Below, one piece after another: positions 1 through 6,485 of a DNA stretch of 8,772 bases. The stretch is from an uncultured Oscillospiraceae bacterium (lineage in GTDB: Bacteria > Bacillota > Clostridia > Oscillospirales > Oscillospiraceae), in contig CAJTVO010000105.1 in assembly GCA_910579485.1 (NCBI GenBank), positions 2,987-11,758 on the forward strand, in the 5' to 3' direction. How positions within the stretch are numbered: position 1 is the first letter of the stretch; the number at the start of each line of letters is the position of its first letter. The position numbers were made by a program, and so were the translations under genes. The notes below the pieces were generated by a model that had not been told where the DNA came from, did no database searches, and was given only the letters and a program-made list of their open reading frames with translations.

Positions 1-3000
1 AGATCGATCCCCAGGGCGTCCGCCGCCGTCTGTCCCAGCAGGGCATAGGCGTCCCGAACCACAGGGATCATATCCTCCGCCTTGTCGATAAACGCCTGGA
101 TAGTGCTCCGGGCGCTCTCCTCCGCCTCATCCGGGAGGCTCATCCCGGCCACGCCCTCCTCCATGGAGCGCACCAGCGTGTCGACCTGCTCCGGGAACCC
201 GGCCACCAGCTCCGCCAGGCTCCCGGCGGTCTCGGACTGCTGCTCCTGGAGCTCCTGCCACTTGGACACCATGGTCCGCAGGTCCTCGTCGCTTGCGCTT
301 GCCATACCGGCGATGGCATTGACGCTGTCCTTGCTGCCGTCGGCAAAGGAGGCGATCATGTCGCTGAGCCCCGCGATATCGGTACTGCGCTCACCCAGGG
401 CGTCCAGGTTCTCGTTGTACCGCTCCCAGTAGGTGAGCTGACTGTCCAGGGCGTCGTTGATGGACCCTGCACTGGTAGCGGCTACTTCCGCCGCCTTGTC
501 CCACAGGGCATACTGCCCGGAGATGGACTCCTCCGCAGCGGTATACGCCTCCAGATACGAGGCGGCCAGGACGGTGAGTTCTCCGGTGACATCCCCCAGC
601 ACGCCCTGGAGCTCCCGGGTCTGGGCGGCGGCATCGGTCTCCGCCGCGGTTTGCTCCTCCGTCGCGCCGGTCAGGTTGCGAAACGCCTCCTCAGCAAGCT
701 CGATCTCCTCTTGCGCGGAGGCGACCGCCGCCTCATCCTCCGCGATGGCCTTGGTGTAGGCATCCACTGCGCTCTGAGACTGGATGATCTCATTTTCCAC
801 ATCACCCAGGGACATCTTCAGCTGGTCGTACTCGTATTGCAGAGCCCGGACCTTCTCCGGGTCATCTCCGGCCCCGGTCTGAGCAAGCCGGATGTCGTTC
901 ATCCGCGCCAGGGTGTCGGACCGCTTTTTCTCCGCCGCCTCCAGGGCCGTCTGGGCCCGGGTCAGCTCGATGCTGTTTTTCTCCGCCTCGATGAGGATGT
1001 CAGCCTGGGCGGCGTAGAGAGCGGTCAGCTGCTCCTGGTACGCCTGGGCCATGGCGTTCTGCTTCCACGCCTCCGTATTGGCGCGGAGGGCCGCAGTACC
1101 GCCGTGGATGGCGTTGTTTTCCAGGTCGATGCTGTCCGCCAACTCCGGCACCGTCTGACACAGGAGGGCCAAGGTGTTGTGGTACTCCCGCTGTTCCGCC
1201 TCGCTCAGCCGGGCGTAGCTGCCCATCTGCTCCAGCTTACTGATGTAGGTATCCGCCACATTGGCGGCGGCGATCACAGAGGATGCGGTGCTGTCATAGG
1301 TCCCGGCGGCGGCCTCCAGAGTGCCGTCCAGCTCCCGGGCGGCCTCCGTCAGCTCCCGGACAGAGGGGACGCCGTCGTCCGCCGCCGCCGCGAAGCCCAC
1401 CACAGCCGCCGTGACTGCGGCCACAGCGGCGGCGGCGCCGAGGATGGCTCCGACGGGGCCGGTAAAGAGCGCGGCCACGTTGAGGGCCTTGAAGACCGTC
1501 AGGGCGGCGTTCACCCCGGTGACGGCCACAGCGGCGCTGCCCATGACGCCAGTGAACGTCATCACGCCCTTGACCAGGGCGGGGTGTGCCTGGACAAAGC
1601 CGTTGGCCCAGACCAGGACATCCGTGCCGGTCTCGGCCAGACGGCGGAGCTCCGGGTTGAACTCCTCTCCGATGGTGGTGCGCAGGGCGTCCCAGGCGGA
1701 GTCCATCAGGGTCAGCTGCCCGTTGAGGTTGTCCATCTTGATCTCCGCCATGCGCTTTGCCGCGCCCGCGCAGTCGTTGATGCTCTCTGTGAGGGACTGG
1801 TAGTCCTTGTCTGCGGCGTTCAGGATGGCCAGCAGGCCGTTGTAGCCCTCTTCTCCAGCGATCGCCTGGGCGTTGGCCACCCGTTCGGCCTCAGTCATCT
1901 GCTCGAAGTACCCGCGCAGCTCCTCGATGGTGGAGCCAAAACCTTTCATGGTGCCGTCCGCCTGGACTGCGGAGTACTGGTACTCCCCAAAGGCGGCGCT
2001 GGTGAGCGTCACACCCTCCAGGAGACCGTTGAAACTGTTTTTCAGTGTGGTACCGGCAATGGAGCCCTTCACACCCGCGTTGGCCATGAGTCCCACGCCC
2101 ACTGCCACATCCTCAATGCTGTAGCCCAGGGCCCCGGCGACCGAGGCGGACTGCTTGAAGGTCTCGCCCATGATGCCGACGTCGGTGTTGGCGCTGGTGG
2201 CCGCTGCGGCAAGGACATCCGCAAAGCGGGCTGTGTCGGACGCCTTCAGGCCAAAGGCGGTCAGGTTGTCGGTGACGATGTCGCTGACCTGGGCCAGGTC
2301 TTCCCCGGACGCACGCGCCAGATCGACCACGCCTGTCATACCGGACAGCATATCCTGCGCTTTCCAACCTGCCATCGCCATATAGCCCATAGCCTCTGCG
2401 GACTGCACAGCGGTATATTGGGTATCCGCGCCCAATTGTTTTGCTTTGGCGCTCAACTGCGCCATCTCCTGGGCCGTGGAGCCGGACAGAGCCTCCACAT
2501 TGCTCATGCCCGCCTCAAAGTCTCCCGCCAGACTGACACACTCCGCGTAGGCGTCCTTGATCTCCCGCAGCGCCCCCGCGATCCCAGCGGAGACCAAAGC
2601 CTGCTGGGCGGCGGAGAACGCCTCCAATGCCCGCGTTCCGAAGTCCTCCGCGCCCTCGCCGGCCTCCTGGTACGCCTGCCCTGCGGCGCGGACGCTTTCA
2701 GCGGCGTCCTCCTGCCGCGCTCTCAGCTCCTCCAGCTCCTCTGTAAGACGGGCGCTTTCACCGGCCAGGTCCGCCGTGTCGACCCCGGCCTCCTTCAGCC
2801 GGGAGCCGGTGGCCTCCAGCCGCTGCTGTTGCCGCTCCAGGGCGGTCTCGGTGTCCCGGATGCGCTGCTCCAGCTTGGCCTGCTCCCGCTCCAGAGCGGT
2901 TGTGGAGCCGTCCGTCTCCCCGATCTCCTGCCGCAGCAGGCCGTATTGCCGCTGGAGGTTTTCCAGTTTGGCGTCTGTGTTTGCCACCGCCGCCTGCTGC

Positions 3001-3161
3001 TTCTGGTAGGAGGAGACGTCCGACTGGAGGCGGTTGAGGTCCCGGATCTCGCTTCCCAGCTTGGCAAATTCCGCCTGGGCGCTGCTGAACGTCCCTTTGA
3101 ACCCCCCGTTCAGAGCGGCACTCAGCACGATGTCCAGGCCGTACTTTTTGCTACTTGCCAC
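1..3161 (-). CDS. Phage tail tape measure protein, TP901 type (partial, C-terminus beyond left edge)
   Basis: Sets tail length and occupies the tail tube lumen before ejection. The minus frame is open without a stop from a GTG at 3161 to the window edge, at least 1,053 codons. The product begins VASSKKYGLDIVLSAALNGG. Residues about 30-150 are a charged, Q/E/R-rich coiled coil. Residues about 214-420 resemble the TP901 tape measure core (PF10145-like), with GDFEAGMSNVEALSG at its start and NAGVKGSIAGTTLKNSF near residue 365. The stretch LNGQLTLMDSAWDALRTTIG near 480 is also typical. Residues about 534-590 are an Ala/Val/Gly-rich hydrophobic stretch, probably the membrane-associated part. A second coiled coil covers about 700-820. 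The GTG start is supported by a strong Shine-Dalgarno six bases upstream and by overlap with the end of the frameshifted chaperone frame. The family call rests on remembered family character and gene order, not on a search. The true length is unknown. Confidence 0.93.
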   Translation of the reverse strand, partial: MASSKKYGLDIVLSAALNGGFKGTFSSAQAEFAKLGSEIRDLNRLQSDVSSYQKQQAAVANTDAKLENLQRQYGLLRQEIGETDGSTTALEREQAKLEQRIRDTETALERQQQRLEATGSRLKEAGVDTADLAGESARLTEELEELRARQEDAAESVRAAGQAYQEAGEGAEDFGTRALEAFSAAQQALVSAGIAGALREIKDAYAECVSLAGDFEAGMSNVEALSGSTAQEMAQLSAKAKQLGADTQYTAVQSAEAMGYMAMAGWKAQDMLSGMTGVVDLARASGEDLAQVSDIVTDNLTAFGLKASDTARFADVLAAAATSANTDVGIMGETFKQSASVAGALGYSIEDVAVGVGLMANAGVKGSIAGTTLKNSFNGLLEGVTLTSAAFGEYQYSAVQADGTMKGFGSTIEELRGYFEQMTEAERVANAQAIAGEEGYNGLLAILNAADKDYQSLTESINDCAGAAKRMAEIKMDNLNGQLTLMDSAWDALRTTIGEEFNPELRRLAETGTDVLVWANGFVQAHPALVKGVMTFTGVMGSAAVAVTGVNAALTVFKALNVAALFTGPVGAILGAAAAVAAVTAAVVGFAAAADDGVPSVRELTEAARELDGTLEAAAGTYDSTASSVIAAANVADTYISKLEQMGSYARLSEAEQREYHNTLALLCQTVPELADSIDLENNAIHGGTAALRANTEAWKQNAMAQAYQEQLTALYAAQADILIEAEKNSIELTRAQTALEAAEKKRSDTLARMNDIRLAQTGAGDDPEKVRALQYEYDQLKMSLGDVENEIIQSQSAVDAYTKAIAEDEAAVASAQEEIELAEEAFRNLTGATEEQTAAETDAAAQTRELQGVLGDVTGELTVLAASYLEAYTAAEESISGQYALWDKAAEVAATSAGSINDALDSQLTYWERYNENLDALGERSTDIAGLSDMIASFADGSKDSVNAIAGMASASDEDLRTMVSKWQELQEQQSETAGSLAELVAGFPEQVDTLVRSMEEGVAGMSLPDEAEESARSTIQAFIDKAEDMIPVVRDAYALLGQTAADALGID

Positions 3162-3737
3162 CGGCGGCCTCCCTCCTCCGCTGCGCGTTCTCCGCCTCTA
3201 TCTCATTGTTGGCCCTGATCCACAGCCTCAGCTCCGACAGCGGCATGGACAGCCAATCTGATACAGGGGTGCAGTTGTTCCTCGCCAGGATCAGGCATTG
3301 CTTTCGGAGCCAGCGTACTCCGTCTCCTGCTCTGATCCCGACCGCAGTAAAAAACGCCGGGCCGCGTTGCAGATCTGCCGGAACTCCCGCAGGGGCAGGG
3401 CGTACAGCAGGTCCGTATTGACCGTGCGGAAGCCGTCGGCATTGCGGTAGGTGCAGGCCCGGGCCGCCATAGCCGCCAGATACTCCGGCGTGAACTCCGC
3501 CAGCACAACGGTCACGTTGACGCCCCGCAGCTCCCGCTCAATGGCCACGCTGTCCTTCCCGCTCAGGCTCTCCCAGTCAAAGGTCAGGTGCTCGTAGGTG
3601 ACGCCCCCGTGGGTGAAGGGGCGTTTGAATACGTGGGTGTAGGTCCCGCTGTCCGCCTCGGACCGGGCCGAAGCCTCCAGCCGCTCCGCCTGCGCGGCGC
3701 TGTCTTCAAACGTGGTGGCCTTTTTCTCGTCAGTCAT
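3151..3737 (-). CDS. Tail assembly chaperone, long form made by -1 frameshift
   Basis: The same start as the short form, but ribosomes slip back one base at the TTTTTTA at 3354-3348 and continue in the -1 frame from 3348 to the TAG at 3153-3151. The -1 frame is open throughout and adds 65 residues, giving 195 in total. The added part begins TAVGIRAGDGVRWLRKQ and ends with a charged helix containing WLSMPLSELRLWIRANNEIE. Tailed phages commonly make both forms (lambda gpG/gpGT, P2 gpE/E'): the shared N-terminus binds tube protein and the extension binds the tape measure. Without a frameshift, 3151-3290 would be non-coding in an otherwise packed operon, and its composition is protein-like. Efficiency cannot be judged. 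No compelling pseudoknot was found close downstream. Confidence 0.82.
3168..3179 (-). promoter_or_regulatory. Ribosome binding site of the tape measure gene
   Basis: GGAGGAGGGAGG on the minus strand lies six bases before the GTG at 3161, which decides for that non-ATG start. It sits inside the -1 frame of the chaperone gene, so ribosomes that frameshift translate across it and stop at 3153-3151, just past the tape measure start. This suggests translational coupling between the two genes. Confidence 0.8.
3291..3737 (-). CDS. Tail assembly chaperone, short (unshifted) form
   Basis: A 148-residue protein (MTDEKKATTFEDSAAQAERL...). It lies between the tail tube and tape measure genes, where P2 gpE and PBSX XkdN-type chaperones sit. 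These proteins coat the tape measure and recruit tube subunits during tail assembly and are absent from the finished tail. The middle (YTHVFKRPFTHGGVTYEHLT near residues 33-52, then a core ending LPLREFRQICNAARRFLL) looks like the gpE/41-type chaperone family. The ATG at 3737 has GGAGGA about nine bases upstream. Codons 128-130 contain a -1 slippery heptamer, so this is the upstream half of a two-product gene. The family assignment rests mainly on synteny, size and the frameshift. The nearest gene upstream on the same strand is the tube gene, separated by the oppositely oriented hicAB cassette. Confidence 0.85.
   Translation of the reverse strand: MTDEKKATTFEDSAAQAERLEASARSEADSGTYTHVFKRPFTHGGVTYEHLTFDWESLSGKDSVAIERELRGVNVTVVLAEFTPEYLAAMAARACTYRNADGFRTVNTDLLYALPLREFRQICNAARRFLLRSGSEQETEYAGSESNA
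3348..3354 (-). other. Programmed -1 ribosomal frameshift site (slippery heptamer)
   Basis: The minus strand reads T TTT TTA across codons 128-130 of the chaperone (CGT TTT TTA). This is the X XXY YYZ pattern in the correct register, and both tRNAs can re-pair in the -1 frame. The zero frame stops at 3293-3291 and the -1 frame stays open to 3151. A small hairpin (CGGAG at 3322-3318 with CTCCG at 3309-3305) lies about 25 bases downstream, farther than is usual for a stimulator. Confidence 0.85.
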
Positions 3738-3760
3738 GAGTGTATTCCTCCGAAAATTTT

Positions 3761-3805
3761 ACGTATTTTTACGTGTTGATATTGACGTACGTGTTTTTAC
3801 GTGTT
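3761..3805. repeat. Direct repeat in the hicA promoter, candidate HicB/HicAB operator
   Basis: Two 17-base copies of ACGTRTTTTTACGTGTT, at 3761-3777 and 3789-3805, differ at one position and are 28 bases apart. A palindromic ACGTACGT lies between and over the start of the second copy (3785-3792). The first copy lies upstream of the -35 box. The second fills the spacer and touches the -10 box, so bound protein would block RNA polymerase. HicB proteins with a ribbon-helix-helix domain commonly autoregulate. That these are its sites is an inference. Confidence 0.6.
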
Positions 3806-3810
3806 ATAAT
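3782..3810 (+). promoter_or_regulatory. Vegetative (sigma-70/sigma-A type) promoter of hicAB
   Basis: TTGACG at 3782-3787 and a perfect TATAAT at 3805-3810 are separated by exactly 17 bases. The implied start point near 3817 gives a very short leader before the hicA ATG at 3834. The AT-rich segment contrasts with the GC-rich surroundings. It is the only near-consensus promoter noticed in the window. Confidence 0.85.
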
Positions 3811-3833
3811 AGCAGCAAGAGGTGAGGGAAACA

Positions 3834-4013
3834 ATGAAAAGAAAAGACATTGACAAGGCACTGCGGAAGGCTGGATGGGTCATCATCCACGGTGGGAATC
3901 ACGACCTCGCTCAGCATCCGCAAAAGCCTGGAATCAAGATCCCGATCCCCAGGCACACGGAAGTAAACGAACAGACCGCAAGAGGGATCCTGAAACAGGC
4001 GGGGATCCAATGA
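3834..4013 (+). CDS. hicA: HicA-family mRNA interferase toxin
   Basis: A 59-residue basic protein (MKRKDIDKALRKAGWVIIHG...) with the usual HicA length and a double-stranded-RNA-binding-like fold pattern. It has an N-terminal helix followed by GW, a GGNHD motif whose His23 corresponds to the catalytic histidine of HicA toxins, the strand segment KIPIPRH, and a closing helix ending ILKQAGIQ. Family members cleave mRNA and halt growth unless neutralised by HicB. The ATG at 3834 is chosen over an in-frame GTG at 3822 because TGAGGG lies five bases before it and because family proteins begin MKRK-like. It is the first gene of a two-gene operon with its own promoter, on the strand opposite the phage late genes. 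All expected key features are present, so it appears intact. Confidence 0.93.
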   Translation: MKRKDIDKALRKAGWVIIHGGNHDLAQHPQKPGIKIPIPRHTEVNEQTARGILKQAGIQ

Positions 4014-4021
4014 TCCCCGCC
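3998..4021 (+). other. Perfect 10-bp hairpin over the hicA stop codon
   Basis: GGCGGGGATC (3998-4007) pairs perfectly with GATCCCCGCC (4012-4021) around a four-base CAAT loop. The hicA TGA (4011-4013) straddles loop and stem. No T-tract follows, so it is unlikely to be a terminator. In the mRNA it could slow ribosomes at the end of hicA, limit coupling to hicB, or protect or expose a cleavage site. A CTCC at 4022-4025 just after it could also pair with the hicB Shine-Dalgarno (GGAGG, 4047-4051). Confidence 0.6.
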
Positions 4022-4056
4022 CTCCAGGAGCCTCGCAGATCAGAAAGGAGGACGCT

Positions 4057-4452
4057 ATGTCCAAATACGTCTACCCCGCAGTTTTTCATCCAAACAAGGA
4101 TGATGGGTCCATCACGGTCACCGTTCCCAGCCTTCCCGGCTGCATCACAGAGGGGAAGGATCTGGCGGATGCGATCTATATGGCTGGAGACGCAGTTTCC
4201 ATGTGGCTGTGGTGCGCAGAGGATCAGCACGAGGAGATCCCCACCCCTATGCCGCCGCCCGCTGTTGAAGCACCTGAATTTGTCAACTATGTCTATGCCA
4301 ATACAGAGGAGTACCGGCGCAGGCACGATAGCCGCGCGGTTAAAAAAACGCTTTCGATCCCCAGCTGGCTCAATGACCGCGCGATCCAAGCTGGTGTGAA
4401 TTTCTCCCAGATCCTCCAAGACGCCCTGAAGGAGCGTCTCGGGGTCCAATGA
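4057..4452 (+). CDS. hicB: HicB-family antitoxin with ribbon-helix-helix DNA-binding domain
   Basis: A 131-residue partner of HicA. Residues about 4-52 form the HicB-like domain that occludes the toxin, with DGSITVTVPSLPGCITEG followed by the helix DLADAIYMAGDAVSMWLW. A proline-rich linker (residues about 61-73) leads to a C-terminal ribbon-helix-helix motif (residues about 95-129, KKTLSIPSWLNDRAIQAGVN then a second helix). That motif would bind the operon promoter for autoregulation. AAGGAGG lies five bases before the ATG. The gene starts 43 bases after hicA stops and ends 12 bases before a strong terminator hairpin. The length and two-domain layout match the longer HicB class. Both members appear intact, so the system is probably functional. 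Confidence 0.92.
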   Translation: MSKYVYPAVFHPNKDDGSITVTVPSLPGCITEGKDLADAIYMAGDAVSMWLWCAEDQHEEIPTPMPPPAVEAPEFVNYVYANTEEYRRRHDSRAVKKTLSIPSWLNDRAIQAGVNFSQILQDALKERLGVQ

Positions 4453-4463
4453 AGCGCAAAGAC

Positions 4464-4501
4464 AACACCCGGTGCAGAGCCTGCATCGGGTGTTCTTTTT
4501 T
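4464..4501 (+). terminator. Rho-independent terminator of hicAB
   Basis: The stem AACACCCGGTGCAG (4464-4477) pairs with CTGCATCGGGTGTT (4481-4494), 14 bp with one G-T wobble and a three-base loop. It is followed by CTTTTTT through 4501. It begins 12 bases after the hicB stop. The T-tract overlaps the minus-strand stop codon of the tail tube gene (4502-4500). Read on the minus strand, the hairpin lies directly after that stop and is followed only by a weak T-rich stretch, so it may terminate late transcripts partially. Confidence 0.92.
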
Positions 4502-5027
4502 AGCTGTACCCCAGGGCTTTCCTGACGTCGGCCATGTAGTCCTTCCCGTTGACGCGGAAGGTCATGTTGCGCTTATCGATGTACCAGAGCTCTTGGCCGT
4601 CGCGGTAGGCGGCGTACAGGTACACGTCGAACTCGCCGGAGGAGTCGGAGGCGGCGGCGGGGGCGATGGTGCCGGACTTCATGCTCTTGGGCCGGGCGAT
4701 CATCACGTATTTGTTGGGCCACATACCGATCTCCGCGTCCTCGATGTCCCAGTACTCCTCCGCCACCCGCAGCTCGATCTGGTGCTTGCGCTGCTCCAGG
4801 AACATGGAGAAGGTGCCGGGGGATGCGTGGCTGAGGAACTTCATGCCCATGGTCATGTTCTCGATCATGCCCATGATGGGGACGGACACATCGCCCATCA
4901 TGCCGGAGCCCATGATGGTCACAGCCTTGTTGGTGATGTCCGGCAATGTCACGTTGGCGACGCCCACCTCGTTGATACTGTCCTCGTAGACCCGGAAGGC
5001 GATATATGCGGCAGGATATTGTGTCAT
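4500..5027 (-). CDS. Phage major tail tube protein (P2 gpFII-like)
   Basis: A 175-residue protein (MTQYPAAYIAFRVYEDSINE...) that matches the P2 FII tail tube family in length and character. It follows the sheath gene directly, as FII follows FI. Tube subunits stack as hexameric rings around the tape measure, forming the rigid channel inside the contractile sheath. Visible features are the N-terminal tube-forming segment with DSINEVGVANVTLPDI (residues about 16-31), a Met-rich loop (eight Met between residues about 38 and 62), and a C-terminal beta-rich part (residues about 133-165) containing FDVYLYAAYRDGQELWYIDK, typical of the family. AGGAGGG lies about ten bases before the ATG, and the gap to the sheath gene is 18 bases. 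Its stop codon is shared with the T-tract of the hicAB terminator. Confidence 0.92.
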   Translation of the reverse strand: MTQYPAAYIAFRVYEDSINEVGVANVTLPDITNKAVTIMGSGMMGDVSVPIMGMIENMTMGMKFLSHASPGTFSMFLEQRKHQIELRVAEEYWDIEDAEIGMWPNKYVMIARPKSMKSGTIAPAAASDSSGEFDVYLYAAYRDGQELWYIDKRNMTFRVNGKDYMADVRKALGYS

Positions 5028-5045
5028 GTTCTCGTTCCCTCCTTC

Positions 5046-6470
5046 TTACGCCGCCAGGGCTTCCATGACGTAGTTGACGTCGTACTCCAGCGTGAAGTCG
5101 ATCTCCTGGGCCGGGCTGGACGGGGTGATGTAAATATGGATGTGGAGGATGCCGGCCATGAGGTCCAGCAGGTTGTTCTCACTCTCCAGCATCTCCGCCC
5201 GGGCGCCCAGAAGGCGCTCCGTGCCCACCAGGCCCGCAAGCCAGATGTTGCAGGTGTCCAGGATGGAGTCGATGAGCCGCCGGTTCATGGGCTTGTCCAG
5301 CTTAGCCCAGAAGGTCCGGATAAGGGTGTTGCCCACCCAGTCGAACATCCGGGAGACGGGGATGAACTGGTCCTTCACATCGGTGTTGGCGGGGTAGCAG
5401 GCGGTATAGTTGCCCTTGGCCACCCAGCCGCCCACCAGGAAGTTCACCGCCGTGACCACGCCGTAGTCCCCGGCCACGATGTTGACCTGGGGCCAGTTGA
5501 GATCGACCTCCGTGCCGTCTGCAAGACAGCAGGCGTCCATTTTCAGGCTCTTGTTGCTGGGGCTCTCGTAGGGGCACCCGGCGTTGAGGGTGTCCACCTT
5601 GGCCATCAGCCCCGCCAGCTGGGTGCTCAGATGGAACTGATAGTCCCCCAGCTTGATCATGGGCCAGCAGACGATCTGGTTCTCATCTACAAAATTGTTC
5701 TTGTCCTTGTAGCCGCTCAGCTCCGAGTAGTCCCGGACGCCGTTCTCGCCGCAGTCGGCGTCGATGAGGCACTTGCCGTGGAAGAGGCCCATGATGCCCG
5801 CCGCCTTGGTGGCCATGACTGCGGCCACAACGGTGTTGTGGGACCAGCTGGGGGCGCAGAGGGTGTCGGGGATCTTTCCCACGGCGGTCATGCAGTCGTC
5901 CACATGGCCTACGCCCTCTACGATGTCCGCCAGGATCACCGCATCGGGCTTCACGGCGGTGTAGGAGATAGAGAGCGCCTTGGCGTCATAGGCCGAGCCG
6001 GTCTCCAGAAGCTCTACCACGCAGGCATCCGTCCTGTCATCGTAATAGACCGTGTAGTCCTCGTCCCCGGTCAGCTTCGCACCGCCTGCGGTGACGGCGA
6101 CCGTACCGCTCATGGCGGCCAGGGGCAGGCGGACCTTGTGCTCCGACACATCGTGCTCCTTGGTTCCCACGTCCTCCTTCATAGCGGCGGGGTCCAGGAC
6201 ATTGCAGAAGATGACGGGCTGACAGTTGAAGAGCTGGAAGTGGGAGTACATGAACTCACACAGGGGATAGCTCTCCCAGTCGTAGGAGAAGCCCAGCTTC
6301 TCCACCGCCTCCTCCCAGCAGGTGCAGAGGATGGGCGTGTTGGACTTCCCCGGCTTGGACGCCGTATGGATGGGCGCCGCACCGGTCACGTAGGGGAGGC
6401 CGGAGTCCGCTACGACCGGGATGCTTACCGCCGTGGCCTGTTCATAGACATGGACACCGAGATTTGCCAT
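5046..6470 (-). CDS. Phage contractile tail sheath protein (P2 gpFI / XkdK-like)
   Basis: A 474-residue protein, of normal size for a simple phage sheath. It starts MANLGVHVYEQATAVSIPV, like the N-terminal arm of P2-type sheaths. It ends with the characteristic sheath C-terminal domain (residues about 396-474): a long helix containing IDSILDTCNIWLAGLVGTER, then a beta segment HIHIYITPSSPAQEIDFTLE and a terminal helix. Sheath subunits surround the tube and contract on infection, which classes this phage as a myovirus. A strong Shine-Dalgarno (AAGGAGGG) precedes the ATG, and the tube gene follows after 18 bases. It is unusually rich in cysteine (16 residues, including a CTC and a CC pair). Confidence 0.93.
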   Translation of the reverse strand: MANLGVHVYEQATAVSIPVVADSGLPYVTGAAPIHTASKPGKSNTPILCTCWEEAVEKLGFSYDWESYPLCEFMYSHFQLFNCQPVIFCNVLDPAAMKEDVGTKEHDVSEHKVRLPLAAMSGTVAVTAGGAKLTGDEDYTVYYDDRTDACVVELLETGSAYDAKALSISYTAVKPDAVILADIVEGVGHVDDCMTAVGKIPDTLCAPSWSHNTVVAAVMATKAAGIMGLFHGKCLIDADCGENGVRDYSELSGYKDKNNFVDENQIVCWPMIKLGDYQFHLSTQLAGLMAKVDTLNAGCPYESPSNKSLKMDACCLADGTEVDLNWPQVNIVAGDYGVVTAVNFLVGGWVAKGNYTACYPANTDVKDQFIPVSRMFDWVGNTLIRTFWAKLDKPMNRRLIDSILDTCNIWLAGLVGTERLLGARAEMLESENNLLDLMAGILHIHIYITPSSPAQEIDFTLEYDVNYVMEALAA

Positions 6471-6485
6471 AATTTTGTTCCCTCC

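Noticed and set aside
651..3218. An 855-codon open frame on the plus strand
   Set aside because: It is antisense to the tape measure gene. Its composition (runs of Leu, Gly, His, Arg, Val) is the usual shadow of GC-rich coding sequence, and it has no recognisable domain.
3305..3322. A small hairpin downstream of the slippery site as a frameshift stimulator
   Set aside because: The stem is only 5 bp and begins about 25 bases after the heptamer, well beyond the usual spacing of about 5-9 bases. It is not listed as a feature.
3203..3508. A minus-strand open frame overlapping the chaperone in the remaining frame
   Set aside because: Its translation is low-complexity and Arg/Pro/Ser-rich. The -1 frame to 3151 fits a slippery site and has protein-like character, so this third frame is a shadow.
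3757..3805. The repeated TTTTACGT elements as origin iterons or an attachment site
   Set aside because: They coincide with the hicA promoter boxes, there is no replication or integrase gene nearby, and there is no matching sequence elsewhere in the window. An operator is the simpler reading.
3934..4449. A minus-strand open frame antisense to hicA-hicB that could have been a late gene filling the gap
   Set aside because: The plus strand carries clear HicA and HicB motifs, a promoter, ribosome binding sites and a terminator. The antisense frame has no start signal or family features.
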